Positions 54,351 through 62,867 of a DNA stretch of 64,000 bases are shown piece by piece. Position 1 is the first letter of the stretch. Every line of letters begins with the position of its first letter. The position numbers and the translations under genes are program-made. Source of the DNA: Cupriavidus necator A5-1 (GTDB lineage: Bacteria > Pseudomonadota > Gammaproteobacteria > Burkholderiales > Burkholderiaceae); assembly GCF_000744095.1 (NCBI RefSeq), contig NZ_JQLI01000001.1, forward strand, positions 682,001 to 746,000. Direction: 5' to 3'. The notes under the pieces were generated by a model. That model was not told the origin of the DNA and did not search any database. It saw only the letters and a list, made by a program, of their open reading frames with translations.

Positions 54351-54942
54351 TTAGGCCTCACAAACAGCACCGACCTCAACCGAAGGACCGAACGATGACG
54401 AAATACCTTATCTCCTTTCCTGGAAGGGCGATGGAAGTCCCCGCCGAGGACTTTGCCGCAGTGGGCGAAGCTGCGCACGAGGTCATGCGCGAGGCGAAGG
54501 CTGCAGGCGTGTACGTGTTCGGTGGTGGTATCAACGAGGATGTCGCACCACTCATGGTCGCCTCAGACGGCACGGTCACAAACGAAACCTATCCCCAGAC
54601 GAAGGAGTTCGACGGCGGCTTCTGTGTCCTGCAGCTCCCGTCGCGCGAAGCCGCCATCCTGTGGGCTGCAAAGATCGCCAAAGCTTGCCGCTGCTCGCAG
54701 GAACTCCGCGAGTTTGGGTATGACCCCGAGAGCTGACGGGCAGGTCCCGTACCCACTGCGATCGATGACACTCTCCCGCATCTACTTTCTTCATCGCCAT
54801 GAACTTCAGTCAGGAAACAGTCATCTCCGGCCTCCTAACCGGTGGCCTACTTGCTCAAAGCCTGCCTCGTCCTTGGGGGCGTCGTGAGGCCTAACAAACC
54901 GCTGCAGCCGACGCCGCTACGCGGCGCGGCTGAGCTTGCTCG
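54351..54942 (+). mobile_element. Integron gene cassette
   Basis: Bounded on the left by the core site GTTAGGC (54350-54356, the remaining half of an attC) and on the right by the attC at 54889-54948. It contains one gene in cassette orientation with a short 5' leader, as in integron arrays. The preceding cassette has been removed by IS66. No integrase gene of the integron type is in the window. Confidence 0.8.
54395..54736 (+). CDS. YCII-related (DGPF domain) protein, cassette-borne
   Basis: 113-residue small alpha/beta protein: TKYLISFPGRAMEVPAEDFA, GVYVFGGGINEDVAPLMVAS, TKEFDGGFCVLQLPSREAAI and a terminal CRCSQELREFGYDPES. This matches the YCII-related/DGPF domain (dimeric alpha-beta barrel) proteins that are frequent integron cargo. 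Biochemical role not known. The start at ATG 54395 lies 44 bases into the cassette with AAGGACC upstream. A 150-base gap separates its stop from the attC. Confidence 0.85.
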   Translation: MTKYLISFPGRAMEVPAEDFAAVGEAAHEVMREAKAAGVYVFGGGINEDVAPLMVASDGTVTNETYPQTKEFDGGFCVLQLPSREAAILWAAKIAKACRCSQELREFGYDPES

Positions 54943-54948
54943 TTGAAC
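54889..54948 (+). other. attC recombination site (60 bp)
   Basis: R'' box GCCTAAC (54889-54895, fits RYYYAAC) and R' box GTTGAAC (54942-54948, fits GTTRRRY) enclose an imperfect stem. The sequence CAGCCGACGCCGC pairs with GCGGCGCGGCTG around a TAC loop, leaving one unpaired base, as in natural attC hairpins. Confidence 0.85.
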
Positions 54949-54992
54949 GGCAGCTTTGTGACAAAGCGAATTTCCGCTATGGGTCGCTATGC

Positions 54993-55021
54993 AAATCTCC
55001 GCATAGAGCAGAGATTTTTTT
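54993..55021 (+). terminator. Possible rho-independent terminator
   Basis: AAATCTC (54993-54999) pairs with GAGATTT (55011-55017) and is followed by a T run. The stem is short and AT-rich, so it is weak. The remainder of 54949-55364 shows no gene. Confidence 0.4.
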
Positions 55022-55364
55022 GGTTGGCGATCGCGGCTACTGACCGTGAACAGGCCGGTCGGGGCCAGCCCGCGATCGGTAATCAAAAAAATGTTTGTGC
55101 TAAACCGCTTCGCAGGCGCTGGCGTTTATGGGCATTGAATGATCGTCGCGGTGATTTGCGTTACCCGGCGCGTGGCCATCGCAGGCCGGAAGCGGGCGGT
55201 CTGACGGAGCCGGTCGCGCGAAGACAGTGAGAATGCGAGGGTCAATGGGCAGATAGTGCGCAGTTTCGCGGCATTGTGATGGTGCGATGACGCCAAAGCA
55301 CGAGTGGGTTCGCGTTGGCCGCGTGGGAAAAGACCAACGTGCTCGGGGGTGGTGGTGATGCCGG

Positions 55365-55907
55365 TCAGTGCCCATGGCTGGGGTCAGGTGGAGCCCGCGG
55401 AAGGATGCCAGGCACACCGCCTTCGATGCGGACCATGTGGCCCTTGCCGCAGACGGGGCAATCGCGCAGGGACTTGCCGGTGAGCCGCTGGTAACGGTCA
55501 CGGTAGTCTTCTGCGATGGGGGGCGACGCAGCGGCGGGCGGCTCGACACCGAGCAGCCGCCGGCAGGTGACCAGGCGCGCCGCCAGGTGGCAACTGGCGA
55601 GCCACCCATAGCTGCGGATGCGCTTGAAGCCGTCGGGCAGCACGTGCAGCAGGAAGCGGCGGAACTCGTCGGCCGTGAGCGTCATGGTCTTGTGGCGGGC
55701 TTCGTGACGGTAGTCCTTCCACTGGAACAGGACCGAATCGCCATCAAAACGCAGCAACCGGTTATTCGAGATGGCGACGCGATGCGTGTAGCGGCCCAGG
55801 TAATCGAGTACCTGTGCAGCGCCGCCAAACGGTGGTTTCGCGTAGACGACCCACTCCGCGTGAGCGGCGGGCGCGAGCCAGGCGGCGAACGCTCGCGGGT
55901 CACGCAA
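55365..55907 (-). pseudogene. IS91-family transposase, C-terminal fragment
   Basis: About 180 residues of the C-terminal half: EWVVYAKPPFGGAAQVLDYL, GRYTHRVAISNNRLLRFDGD, FLLHVLPDGFKRIRSYGWLA and a Cys pair CPVCGKGHM, the standard end of IS91/ISCR-like HUH transposases. The N-terminal zinc finger and most of the rolling-circle catalytic core are missing. The break near 55920 joins unrelated DNA. Confidence 0.88.
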
Positions 55908-56077
55908 CGGCTCGAGCTGGGGGGAAGTCGCTTTTCGATGCAGAGTGGGGGGCCCTCGGGTTCCCGCTGGGGCCTGCGCGGGACGGAAAGCCTGGGCGGT
56001 GATCTTCAGGCGCTGTTCGTGCTCGAAAGCAGCATAGGAAGCGACAATGGCACTCTGCAGCAGGTTAAAGCCTCTGC

Positions 56078-56340
56078 CTAGGACGCTTCCGCTACACTGG
56101 CCGGCCCATTGGAGATTTCAGCCTTCTCACGAAAGGCCGGATCTGGGCTGTGTAGCCATTGCTGGACCCGGTGCGGACGCACGTCGCCGGCCTGCAGAAT
56201 ACGCTGCACCTGTTTCCAGGTCGACCTCCGCGTAGATATGGGTGGTATCCAGGGAGACATGCCGACGCAGGACCTGAATTTCCGGCCCAGTACGGGATTC
56301 GCAGGAACTTGCTACATTGCTGACTGCTGGCGAAAACAGC
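56078..56340 (-). pseudogene. Fused scraps of a tyrosine recombinase and an IS630-type transposase
   Basis: The minus strand reads LRRHVSLDTTHIYAEVDLE, the C-terminal box II of a tyrosine recombinase with its His and catalytic Tyr, near 56280-56220. It then passes directly into TWKQVQRILQAGDVRPHRVQ and QWLHSPDPAFREKAEI, which resembles the linker after the HTH of IS630 transposases. Two mobile-element fragments are therefore joined within 200 bases. Neither can work. Confidence 0.6.
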
Positions 56341-56391
56341 CCCGCGCTGCTGCCTTGCTCACCGCAAACCGACAGACCAAGGAGACATCGA

Positions 56392-57528
56392 ATGCACACC
56401 GCACTTCAACTTCGTTCGCAAATCAAGAGCAGTGGTGAACTCGAGCTGTCGCTAGACAGCATCGACACGCCGCACCCTGGCCCGGATGAAGTGGTCATCC
56501 GCATTGAAGCCTCTCCCCTCAACCCGTCTGATCTCGGCCTGCTGTTCGGTGCGGCCGACATGAGCACGGCCAAGGCCAGCGGCACGGCCGAGCGCCCCAT
56601 AGTCACCGCGCGCGTTCCGGAAGGCGCGATGCGCAGCATGGCGGGCCGCCTGGACGCGTCCATGCCGATTGGCAATGAGGGCGCGGGCGTGGTCGTCGAT
56701 GCAGGCTCGTCCCCTGCGGCGCAAGCCTTGATGGGCAAGACCGTGGCTGCCATCGGCGGCGCGATGTACTCGCAGTACCGCTGCATTTCCGCGGACCAGT
56801 GCCTGGTCCTGCCCGAAGGCGCCACGCCTGCTGACGGCGCGTCGTCATTCGTCAACCCGCTCACCGCACTGGGCATGGTCGAGACCATGCGGCTCGAAGG
56901 ACATAGCGCCCTGGTGCACACCGCCGCGGCCTCCAACTTGGGCCAGATGCTCAATCAGATCTGTCTCAAGGATGGCATCAAGCTGGTGAACATCGTGCGC
57001 AAGCAAGAGCAGGCGGACCTGCTCAAGGCACAAGGTGCGGTCCACGTCTGCAACGCCGCGTCGCCCACGTTTATGCAGGACCTCACCGAGGCACTCGTCG
57101 CCACTGGCGCAACGATCGCGTTCGACGCCACGGGCGGCGGCAAGCTCGGCGGCCAGATCCTCACCTGCATGGAAGCGGCCTTGAACAAGACGGCCCGCGA
57201 ATACAGCCGCTATGGCTCGACCACCCACAAGCAGGTCTACCTCTACGGCGGCCTGGACACAAGCCCGACCGAGTTCAACCGCAACTTCGGCATGGCGTGG
57301 GGCATGGGCGGCTGGCTGCTGTTCCCGTTCCTGCAGAAGATCGGGCGCGAGCGGGCCAACGCGCTGAAGCAACGCGTGGTGGCGGAGCTGAAGACCACCT
57401 TTGCCAGCCACTACTCGAAAGAGATCTCGCTGGCCGAGGTGCTGGACCTGGACGTGATCGCCGTCTACAACAAGCGCGCGACGGGGGAGAAGTACCTGAT
57501 CAACCCGAACAAGGGCCTGGCCGGATAA
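56392..57528 (+). CDS. MDR zinc-binding-type dehydrogenase
   Basis: 378-residue MDR protein from ATG 56392 (AAGGAGACATCG upstream). An N-terminal GroES-like fold (DEVVIRIEASPLNPSDLGLL, PIGNEGAGVVVDAGSS) is followed by a Rossmann domain with LVHTAAASNLGQMLNQICLK and AFDATGGGKLGGQILTCMEA. The inserted helical region ending YGSTTHKQVYLYGGLDTSP is characteristic of a Burkholderiales subgroup of unknown substrate. No zinc-ligand cluster is evident. Convergent with the DUF302 gene, whose stop is 2 bases away. Confidence 0.88.
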   Translation: MHTALQLRSQIKSSGELELSLDSIDTPHPGPDEVVIRIEASPLNPSDLGLLFGAADMSTAKASGTAERPIVTARVPEGAMRSMAGRLDASMPIGNEGAGVVVDAGSSPAAQALMGKTVAAIGGAMYSQYRCISADQCLVLPEGATPADGASSFVNPLTALGMVETMRLEGHSALVHTAAASNLGQMLNQICLKDGIKLVNIVRKQEQADLLKAQGAVHVCNAASPTFMQDLTEALVATGATIAFDATGGGKLGGQILTCMEAALNKTAREYSRYGSTTHKQVYLYGGLDTSPTEFNRNFGMAWGMGGWLLFPFLQKIGRERANALKQRVVAELKTTFASHYSKEISLAEVLDLDVIAVYNKRATGEKYLINPNKGLAG

Positions 57529-57529
57529 A

Positions 57530-57868
57530 TCACCCCGGGGCGCCTTGCGCGCCCACCGTGTCAAGAATCAGCCGCTGCGCCACAGCCAGCGGCGCGGCGC
57601 TGCCGGCCGGCAATGGGTGAGCGCTTTCCAGTTCCGCGGCGGTGTGGAAGCTCACCCAGGCGCTGCCCTGGCAGTCATCGCGCACCAGCACGCGCAGGGG
57701 CAAGTTCAGCGCAACGATGGGTGCCGCGAGCATCAACGGCGTTCCCCGCTTGGCGTTGCCATAGATCAGCACCTGCGTCGGCGGCATTGCCAGCCCGGCG
57801 TTGCGTGCAGCCTCAGCATGGTCGATCCGCGCGAAGATCGTCATGCCCTTGTCCAATTGGCCGGTCAC
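57530..57868 (-). CDS. DUF302 protein, N-terminus short
   Basis: DUF302 core: KGMTIFARIDHAEAARNAGL, TQVLIYGNAKRGTPLMLAAP and LNLPLRVLVRDDCQGSAWVS. Complete members have about 20 more residues before GMTIFARIDH, and the sequence upstream of GTG 57868 does not supply them. The gene may be 5'-truncated; ATG 57844 is an alternative start. Function of DUF302 is not established, although many members sit beside redox genes. Bases 57869-58030 hold nothing recognised. Confidence 0.7.
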   Translation of the reverse strand: MTGQLDKGMTIFARIDHAEAARNAGLAMPPTQVLIYGNAKRGTPLMLAAPIVALNLPLRVLVRDDCQGSAWVSFHTAAELESAHPLPAGSAAPLAVAQRLILDTVGAQGAPG

Positions 57869-58030
57869 GGCCGGCTGCTGCCGGTGATGCCGCGGCCGTC
57901 TCTGACCGACCCGTTGCAGTCCCTCAAGCTTACGCTTGCGAACGTCTGGAAAGGCAATGAGTCCAGTCGGTCAGCGCTCAACTCACGGTATCAGTTCCTT
58001 TCCGGTCATTGAGGCAGCCACGCGGCCCTC

Positions 58031-59767
58031 TCAGGCCTGCCTGAGCAGGTTCACGGACGCCGCCACGGTGGCGGAGCCCGCGGCGAGTTGCGCACAGAGG
58101 TCAAGCAGCGACCCCAGCCGCGTCATGCCGTCCGGACCCGGACGTGGCCGGGGCACGATGTCGAGGTCAATCACTGGGCGGCCAAGGCTGTCGAGGTCTT
58201 CGTCCTGGTGGCCACCCCCGCCGCCGGAAAAGTCGAATCCGGGGATCGGCGCGCCCAGGCTGTCCAGCTCCTCTCCCGTACTTCCGACCGTGCCGCCTGC
58301 CGCCACGACGGCCCTGAGTGCACCGAGCCAGCGTCCGTAGCGGGCATTCGTATCGCCCAGGCTGTCGATCCCTTCCTCGCCGCGCCACGCACGTCCGACT
58401 AGGGCGAGCAGCGTGTCCCGGTCCATCCCCGCCAAGCGGCCGTCCGGATTGCCCTCCTGGTCACCGTCGTCCCCGTCGCCCGCTGGCAGGCCGGTCTGGG
58501 CATCCGCATCCGGGTCGGGATGGTCGTCGTCGTCGGGGGGGGCGGAGTCGTTGGCGTTGTCCGCCACATTGCTATTAGCGTTGTCGTTGTCATCGCCGGA
58601 GTCATCCGAGTTCTCCGAGCCATCGGCATTGCCGGCGGTGGGGCCGGCCACGATCTTGCCGCCCTTGACGGTCTTCGGCTCGTCGTTCGTGATCTTGCCG
58701 TCCTTGTCCACCGAGTCCATCTGCTCCGTGCCGTCGCCGTTCTTGTCGACGGTACGCGTCTTGATGGTGTAGCTCCCGTCCGCGTGCCTGGCCACTTCAG
58801 TCGTGGAGGTGTTTCCATTGACGTCGGTCGAACTAGCGGCGGACCCGGTGTCGCCGTTGGACGACCAGTCCGTCCTGTCCATGGACGACGAACCGTCGGG
58901 CTTCTCGTGCCTGCTGATGGTGTATTCCGTGCTTGTGCCGTCGGGATTGGACTCGGTGCCGAACTCCACCGAGCTGTGCCCGTCGTCGTGCTGCCCCATC
59001 GGATTGTCCTTGTCGTCGTTGACGTCGATCTTGATCCACGACTTCGCGGGAGTGATCCCTTCGTCCGACACGCCCCTGGTGCTGCTTCCCGTTTCGTGGC
59101 CGCGTCCCGGAGTCGGCTCGTACGTGCGGACGATGTGGACGTGCGCGCCGTCGCGCTGGGTGTAGTCCTTGACCTCCACCACCGTATCGTCCGCGCCCTT
59201 GTAGGTCCGGGACGAGGTGCCTTGCGAGTCGGGCCCGGTCCATTGCATCGTCTGCTGGCCACCGCCTTTCACGCTGGCATCGCCCAGGGCCTTGCCGTCG
59301 CTGCGGAAGAAGGCGCCGTGCAGCCGGCCCCGCTTGCGTTGCCAATCGGCCGTCCAGAGTTCCGTGCCATCTGGCGCGGTCGCCACGGCGCGGAAGCTTC
59401 CGTTGCTGTGTCGGATATAGCGCGTGGTGCGGCCCGGCCGGACGTCCTCGCGCGTCCATCTGCCCGGTCCCACAGCAGGCGCCGACCAGACATCGGTGCG
59501 AGTGATGCGGGGGCTGTCGAGTCGCCACTCCCACTCGACATTGCCGCGTGAATCGCCACGCAGCCGGGACCTGCGCATGACCACGCTGCCGGCCTCCACG
59601 TGGCGCCGGATAACCGTTTCCTCGAAGCCGTCCGGGCCGATATCGATCGTGTGCAGGGCGCCTCGTCCGTCATGCTCGACGAGGCTGGCTGTGCCGTCCG
59701 CGCCGGCAGAGGCCAGCGCGTAGGCGCCGGACGTCCACATCCTGAATCGAACCATTTTTTGCTCCAT
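58031..59767 (-). CDS. Large Asp/Gly-rich repetitive protein, unknown function
   Basis: 578 residues from ATG 59767 (GAGGGAGCGG upstream). Residues 1-230 contain beta-rich, loosely repeated units with alternating Trp/Arg and Gly/Asp turns (for example GSFRAVATAPDGTELWTADW), recalling YD- or Rhs-like strands without the canonical motif. Residues 250-400 are Ser/Thr/Asp-rich. Residues 400-460 are highly acidic (SENSDDSGDDNDNANSN, DDDDHPDPDADA). The C-terminus has three DSLG motifs (EGIDSLGDTNARYG, EELDSLGAPIPGFDF, EDLDSLGRPVIDLDI). No signal peptide or membrane helix is obvious. It could be a calcium-binding surface or injected protein, but no family is recognised. Confidence 0.75.
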   Translation of the reverse strand: MEQKMVRFRMWTSGAYALASAGADGTASLVEHDGRGALHTIDIGPDGFEETVIRRHVEAGSVVMRRSRLRGDSRGNVEWEWRLDSPRITRTDVWSAPAVGPGRWTREDVRPGRTTRYIRHSNGSFRAVATAPDGTELWTADWQRKRGRLHGAFFRSDGKALGDASVKGGGQQTMQWTGPDSQGTSSRTYKGADDTVVEVKDYTQRDGAHVHIVRTYEPTPGRGHETGSSTRGVSDEGITPAKSWIKIDVNDDKDNPMGQHDDGHSSVEFGTESNPDGTSTEYTISRHEKPDGSSSMDRTDWSSNGDTGSAASSTDVNGNTSTTEVARHADGSYTIKTRTVDKNGDGTEQMDSVDKDGKITNDEPKTVKGGKIVAGPTAGNADGSENSDDSGDDNDNANSNVADNANDSAPPDDDDHPDPDADAQTGLPAGDGDDGDQEGNPDGRLAGMDRDTLLALVGRAWRGEEGIDSLGDTNARYGRWLGALRAVVAAGGTVGSTGEELDSLGAPIPGFDFSGGGGGHQDEDLDSLGRPVIDLDIVPRPRPGPDGMTRLGSLLDLCAQLAAGSATVAASVNLLRQA

Positions 59768-60266
59768 GTTCCGCTCCCTCGCCTGCCACTGACATTTGAA
59801 TATACCGGCCCGCCAGCCTTATCCCAAGGCTGCGTTCGCCAATCGACGGTTTGGAACCGACGGTCCCCGCCAGAGAGTGATCGGCCGTACATCGGCCGTT
59901 TCCGTCATTGACGGTTCAAGATCGGCTGACTCAAACTGGCCGGCTACTGCCGTTGCGTTCCCGCCCAGATTCGACGGCGACGGCGAACTGGCAATGCGGG
60001 GCCGGGCGAACGCTGGCGTTGAGTGACGCGATGATAAGGTGCGATAACGTTGTGCTTACCGCACTTGTCTGAAAGCAGCGGTCGCGCGATGGACCACCCC
60101 TTAGCCCTTCTGGATTTGAGGCGTAGCCTGTCACGTCGGTGGTTGTTGGTTCCACCACCGGTGCTGGTGCTGCCCATCGGATGCTCCCAACGTTCAAAAG
60201 ACAGAGCCCGCACGCTAGCCCTTTACGCGTCGCTGAGCGACTTGTATCATGACTTCTCACGAATTT

Positions 60267-60290
60267 TGAGAATTCTCAGATCTCATGAGA
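60267..60290. promoter_or_regulatory. Overlapping palindromes at the AAA ATPase start
   Basis: TGAGAATTCTCA (60267-60278) and TCTCATGAGA (60281-60290) are perfect palindromes sharing the TGAGA/TCTCA half-site. The second contains the ATG of the ATPase gene, and a further TTCTCA half-site lies at 60254-60259. This arrangement suits an operator for autoregulation. The rest of 59768-60284 shows no gene. Confidence 0.55.
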
Positions 60291-61421
60291 ACTGAAGAGA
60301 AGAGCTTGCCCGATCCCTGGCACTTTGGCCGCCCCGAGTTGGCGAACGCGTATCTGCATGCGTTTGACTTAAAACTATCCGCAGCCCGCGGACTGTTTGC
60401 TCGCCGGCGAATGGGAAAGACCGAGTTCTTGCGCCGAGACCTGATGCCGGCGGCCGTTGAGCATGGTTACCTCACAGCGTACACAAACCTCTGGGATAGC
60501 CGTACCTCGCCTGAAAACGCCCTTGTGGCAGCGCTTGGCGACGCCCTCGAACCCAAAGGAGCTGCCGCAATGTTGTCCAAGCTTCGCGCCCCGGTCAGGA
60601 AGTTGAAGGCCAGCGCGAAAATTCCAGGTGGGGTAGAGGGTTCATTGGAAGCCGAGCTAGGAAAGGCTGGCCTAGACAGGACCGCGGCGCTGCATGAAGT
60701 ACTCAAGCAACTCGACCGCACCAAGAAGCCGCTGCTCCTCGTGATTGACGAAGCCCAAGTCCTGGCCGGCGCGGACCACAGCGATTTCGCTCACGCCCTG
60801 CGCGCCGCGCTCGATATCCGCAAGGATCGCATCAAAGTCATCTTTGCCGGCAGTTCCGAGACGACCCTTCGCGCCATGTTCGCGAGGGCGTCGGAGCCGT
60901 TCTTCAACTGGGCACCTCTCGAGCCGTTCCCCTTGCTTGGCGATGAGTTCGTTGCCTTCACGGTCAAGCTCCTGAACAGCATGGCGCGTCAGAAGCTAAC
61001 GCTGGAGCAGGGTATGCGCGCGTTCGACGAACTGCATCGCACCCCGGAGTTCTTCAAACGGTTTATCGAAAGGTACATGCTCTATCAACCGCAGGGAGAC
61101 GTCGCAGCGCTTGCCTACACAAAGGCTTCAGTCTTCTCAGACGAACACTCGCTCGCTCAGTGGCGCCAGCTTAAGCCCGCTGACCGGGCAATTCTATACC
61201 TGCTAGCACGCGGCGAGTCCGATTTGCACTCCAGCGCCACACTCGAAAAGCTGAGTACCATGCTTGGCAAGCCTGCCACCCGGAACACCACGGCCCATGC
61301 ACTGCGCCGTTTGCTTGCCGATAACGTCGTGACCCGTCTGGCCATGGGCGACTACCGCATCGAAGACGAAGCGTTTGCCGAGTGGATTCGCAAGCGTCGG
61401 GAGCCTGCGCCGGAGAACTGA
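60285..61421 (+). CDS. AAA ATPase of the archaeal-ATPase type
   Basis: 378-residue P-loop ATPase. The Walker A segment FARRRMGKTEFLRRD (Lys45, Thr46) has the RRRMGKT form typical of archaeal-type/AAA_14-like ATPases. Walker B is LLLVIDEAQVL near residue 150, and the sensor-1 strand is IKVIFAGSSETTLRAMFAR. The C-terminal 90 residues (DRAILYLLARGESDLHSSAT, then NTTAHALRRLLADNVVTRLA) form a winged helix. Such proteins move or remodel DNA or proteins and are common in mobile DNA. No partner nuclease or toxin gene is adjacent. Palindromes overlap the start. Confidence 0.85.
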   Translation: MRTEEKSLPDPWHFGRPELANAYLHAFDLKLSAARGLFARRRMGKTEFLRRDLMPAAVEHGYLTAYTNLWDSRTSPENALVAALGDALEPKGAAAMLSKLRAPVRKLKASAKIPGGVEGSLEAELGKAGLDRTAALHEVLKQLDRTKKPLLLVIDEAQVLAGADHSDFAHALRAALDIRKDRIKVIFAGSSETTLRAMFARASEPFFNWAPLEPFPLLGDEFVAFTVKLLNSMARQKLTLEQGMRAFDELHRTPEFFKRFIERYMLYQPQGDVAALAYTKASVFSDEHSLAQWRQLKPADRAILYLLARGESDLHSSATLEKLSTMLGKPATRNTTAHALRRLLADNVVTRLAMGDYRIEDEAFAEWIRKRREPAPEN

Positions 61422-61484
61422 TTCCGGTAAGCTTCAACGAAGGGGGCATACCTAACGGGCTGAGGCTTAGCCGCGTACTTTTGC

Positions 61485-61545
61485 ACATAACGCCCGTACT
61501 CGGTTTTTGGTTGTTGCTGGGAGTGTTATGTTGGATGCGTAGGGC
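61485..61545 (+). other. Possible degenerate attC-like site
   Basis: ACATAAC near 61486 and GTTATGT near 61523 are complementary, and GTTGGAT, which fits GTTRRRY, follows. The loop TTTTTGGTTGTTGCTGGGAG recalls Vibrio-type attC tails. The stem pairing is poor, so this is tentative. If real, the ATPase gene could be cassette cargo. Confidence 0.25.
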
Positions 61546-61547
61546 GT

Positions 61548-61772
61548 TCAGATGTCTGTCCCTGCTCGGACTTCAGCCGGGCGTCGAGGCACAGGCGTAG
61601 GGCAGGGCAGAAAAGTCGAGATGGGTGGCGGCCATACACCGCGTTGCACGCCCAGACTTCTTCCCCCGTCTTTGTAGAAGGTAGCCCACTTCCCGTCGCT
61701 AACGCAGTGGGCGCCGGGGAAGACCTCATCGTGGCCGTTGCTATCGTCCAGCGGGAAAGAGTCGTGGGGCAC
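61548..61772 (-). CDS. Hypothetical protein fragment
   Basis: The minus-strand frame reads VPHDSFPLDDSNGHDEVFPG, then CVSDGKWATFYKDGGRSLGV, ending at TGA 61550-61548. In-frame sequence upstream (YVPEIDPKPYRTGHYWA) extends it to an in-frame stop near 61850 without a good start codon. It seems to be the C-terminal part of a small protein of unknown family. The Trp/Gly/Asp-rich pattern looks like real coding sequence. Confidence 0.4.
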   Translation of the reverse strand: MPHDSFPLDDSNGHDEVFPGAHCVSDGKWATFYKDGGRSLGVQRGVWPPPISTFLPCPTPVPRRPAEVRAGTDI

Positions 61773-61859
61773 GGCCCAGTAGTGGCCCGTTCGGTAAGGC
61801 TTTGGATCGATTTCCGGGACATACTTTTCACCACCGGCGTGCGTTCAGCGCACAAGTCC

Positions 61860-62324
61860 GCCACCGCGCCAAAACGGTTCGTGTCAATCCTGCAAAGGCG
61901 TGACACCGTCGCGAGAAACAGCCTCGTGTACGCTCACAGCTTATCGCCTCTGGTTTATCCAGTGTAATTTCGCCATGGCGCCATACCTCCGCATCGCCGT
62001 CCGAGCGCTCGGCGTCGGCGCGATCATTGTGACCATCGCCGTTGTCTCACGGCAAGTCTATCTGCGAGTCGCCGCGGAAGCTGACTTAGTCGGGGCGGAT
62101 GAGGAACCCGCGGCAATGATGTTGATCCGATGTGAAACGATGCATTTCCGCCTTCAGAATCGGTACAGGTCCGCCGACACGGCGGCTGCAGACGAGCCGC
62201 CACGCGCTCGTTGTGAGAGTCTTGAACTCGGCGGACGCTCGATCCAGCCGCTAGTTCACCTCCGACAAGCGGTCCGGCAACGGGAGGGAGTTGAGCAGCT
62301 TCGGCCCATCTCGTTTTACAGAAG
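61860..62324. other. 465-bp interval, no recognised gene
   Basis: Frames are open on both strands. A plus-strand one contains a hydrophobic run (ALGVGAIIVTIAVVSRQVYL) that could be a single membrane helix, but there is no family match or ribosome site. It may include the outer flank of the IS4-type fragment that follows. Confidence 0.3.
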
Positions 62325-62867
62325 TCATGCGCCTTCGTTGCGTAGAGCCAGAATTGTGGCTGCAGCATTCATGGTTCTCTGCAAGCCGATCCAGAGCGTC
62401 TTTGCGCCGGGTTCGCCGTCGCTCTTGCGGCCCAAGAAGCCACCCAGTGATGCAATCAGGCGAATTATTTGATTGAGCGTGGGTGGCTTTGGAGGGCGCG
62501 GCTTCTTCGACAGCAGATAGGCACCCCGTATCTCGTCGGCATCAAAGAACAGCGACGCGTCCAGTTCGGGGCAGGTTCTCCCCAGGCGCATCAGTCGCGC
62601 AATACGCCACGAGACCACCATGTAAAACACGAGCGCACGTTCGACTCGGTCCATGTGCGAGAGCTGTAACGCTTCCACCTTGCAAGCGTTTTTCAGCACA
62701 TGAAAGAACATCTCGATCTCCCATCTGGCCCGATACCAATCGATTAGCTCGATCACCGCATCAAGATCTTGCGCGTCCCGATTAGTCAGTAATCGCCACA
62801 CCACAGGCTTCACGCCGGCCGGCGCGCCGCGTTCCTCGGCCACCAGGCAGGTGAGCCAGCGCGTCAA
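62325..62867 (-). pseudogene. IS4-family transposase, C-terminal fragment
   Basis: 180 residues of the C-terminal third of an IS4-family, IS50-like transposase: PVVWRLLTNRDAQDLDAVIE, then LIDWYRARWEIEMFFHVLKN, containing the Y-(2)-R-(3)-E-(6)-K signature with the catalytic Glu. YMVVSWRIARLMRLGR and the tail LWIGLQRTMNAAATIL follow. The N-terminal two catalytic Asp residues are missing; upstream of 62867 the sequence is a LysR gene on the other strand. Confidence 0.88.

Noticed and set aside
58399..59551. Long open frames (287 and 343 codons) overlapping the Asp-rich protein on both strands.
   Set aside because: They consist of Arg/Thr or Val/Arg-rich low-complexity sequence without ribosome sites. 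The 59767 frame has a good start and structured composition.
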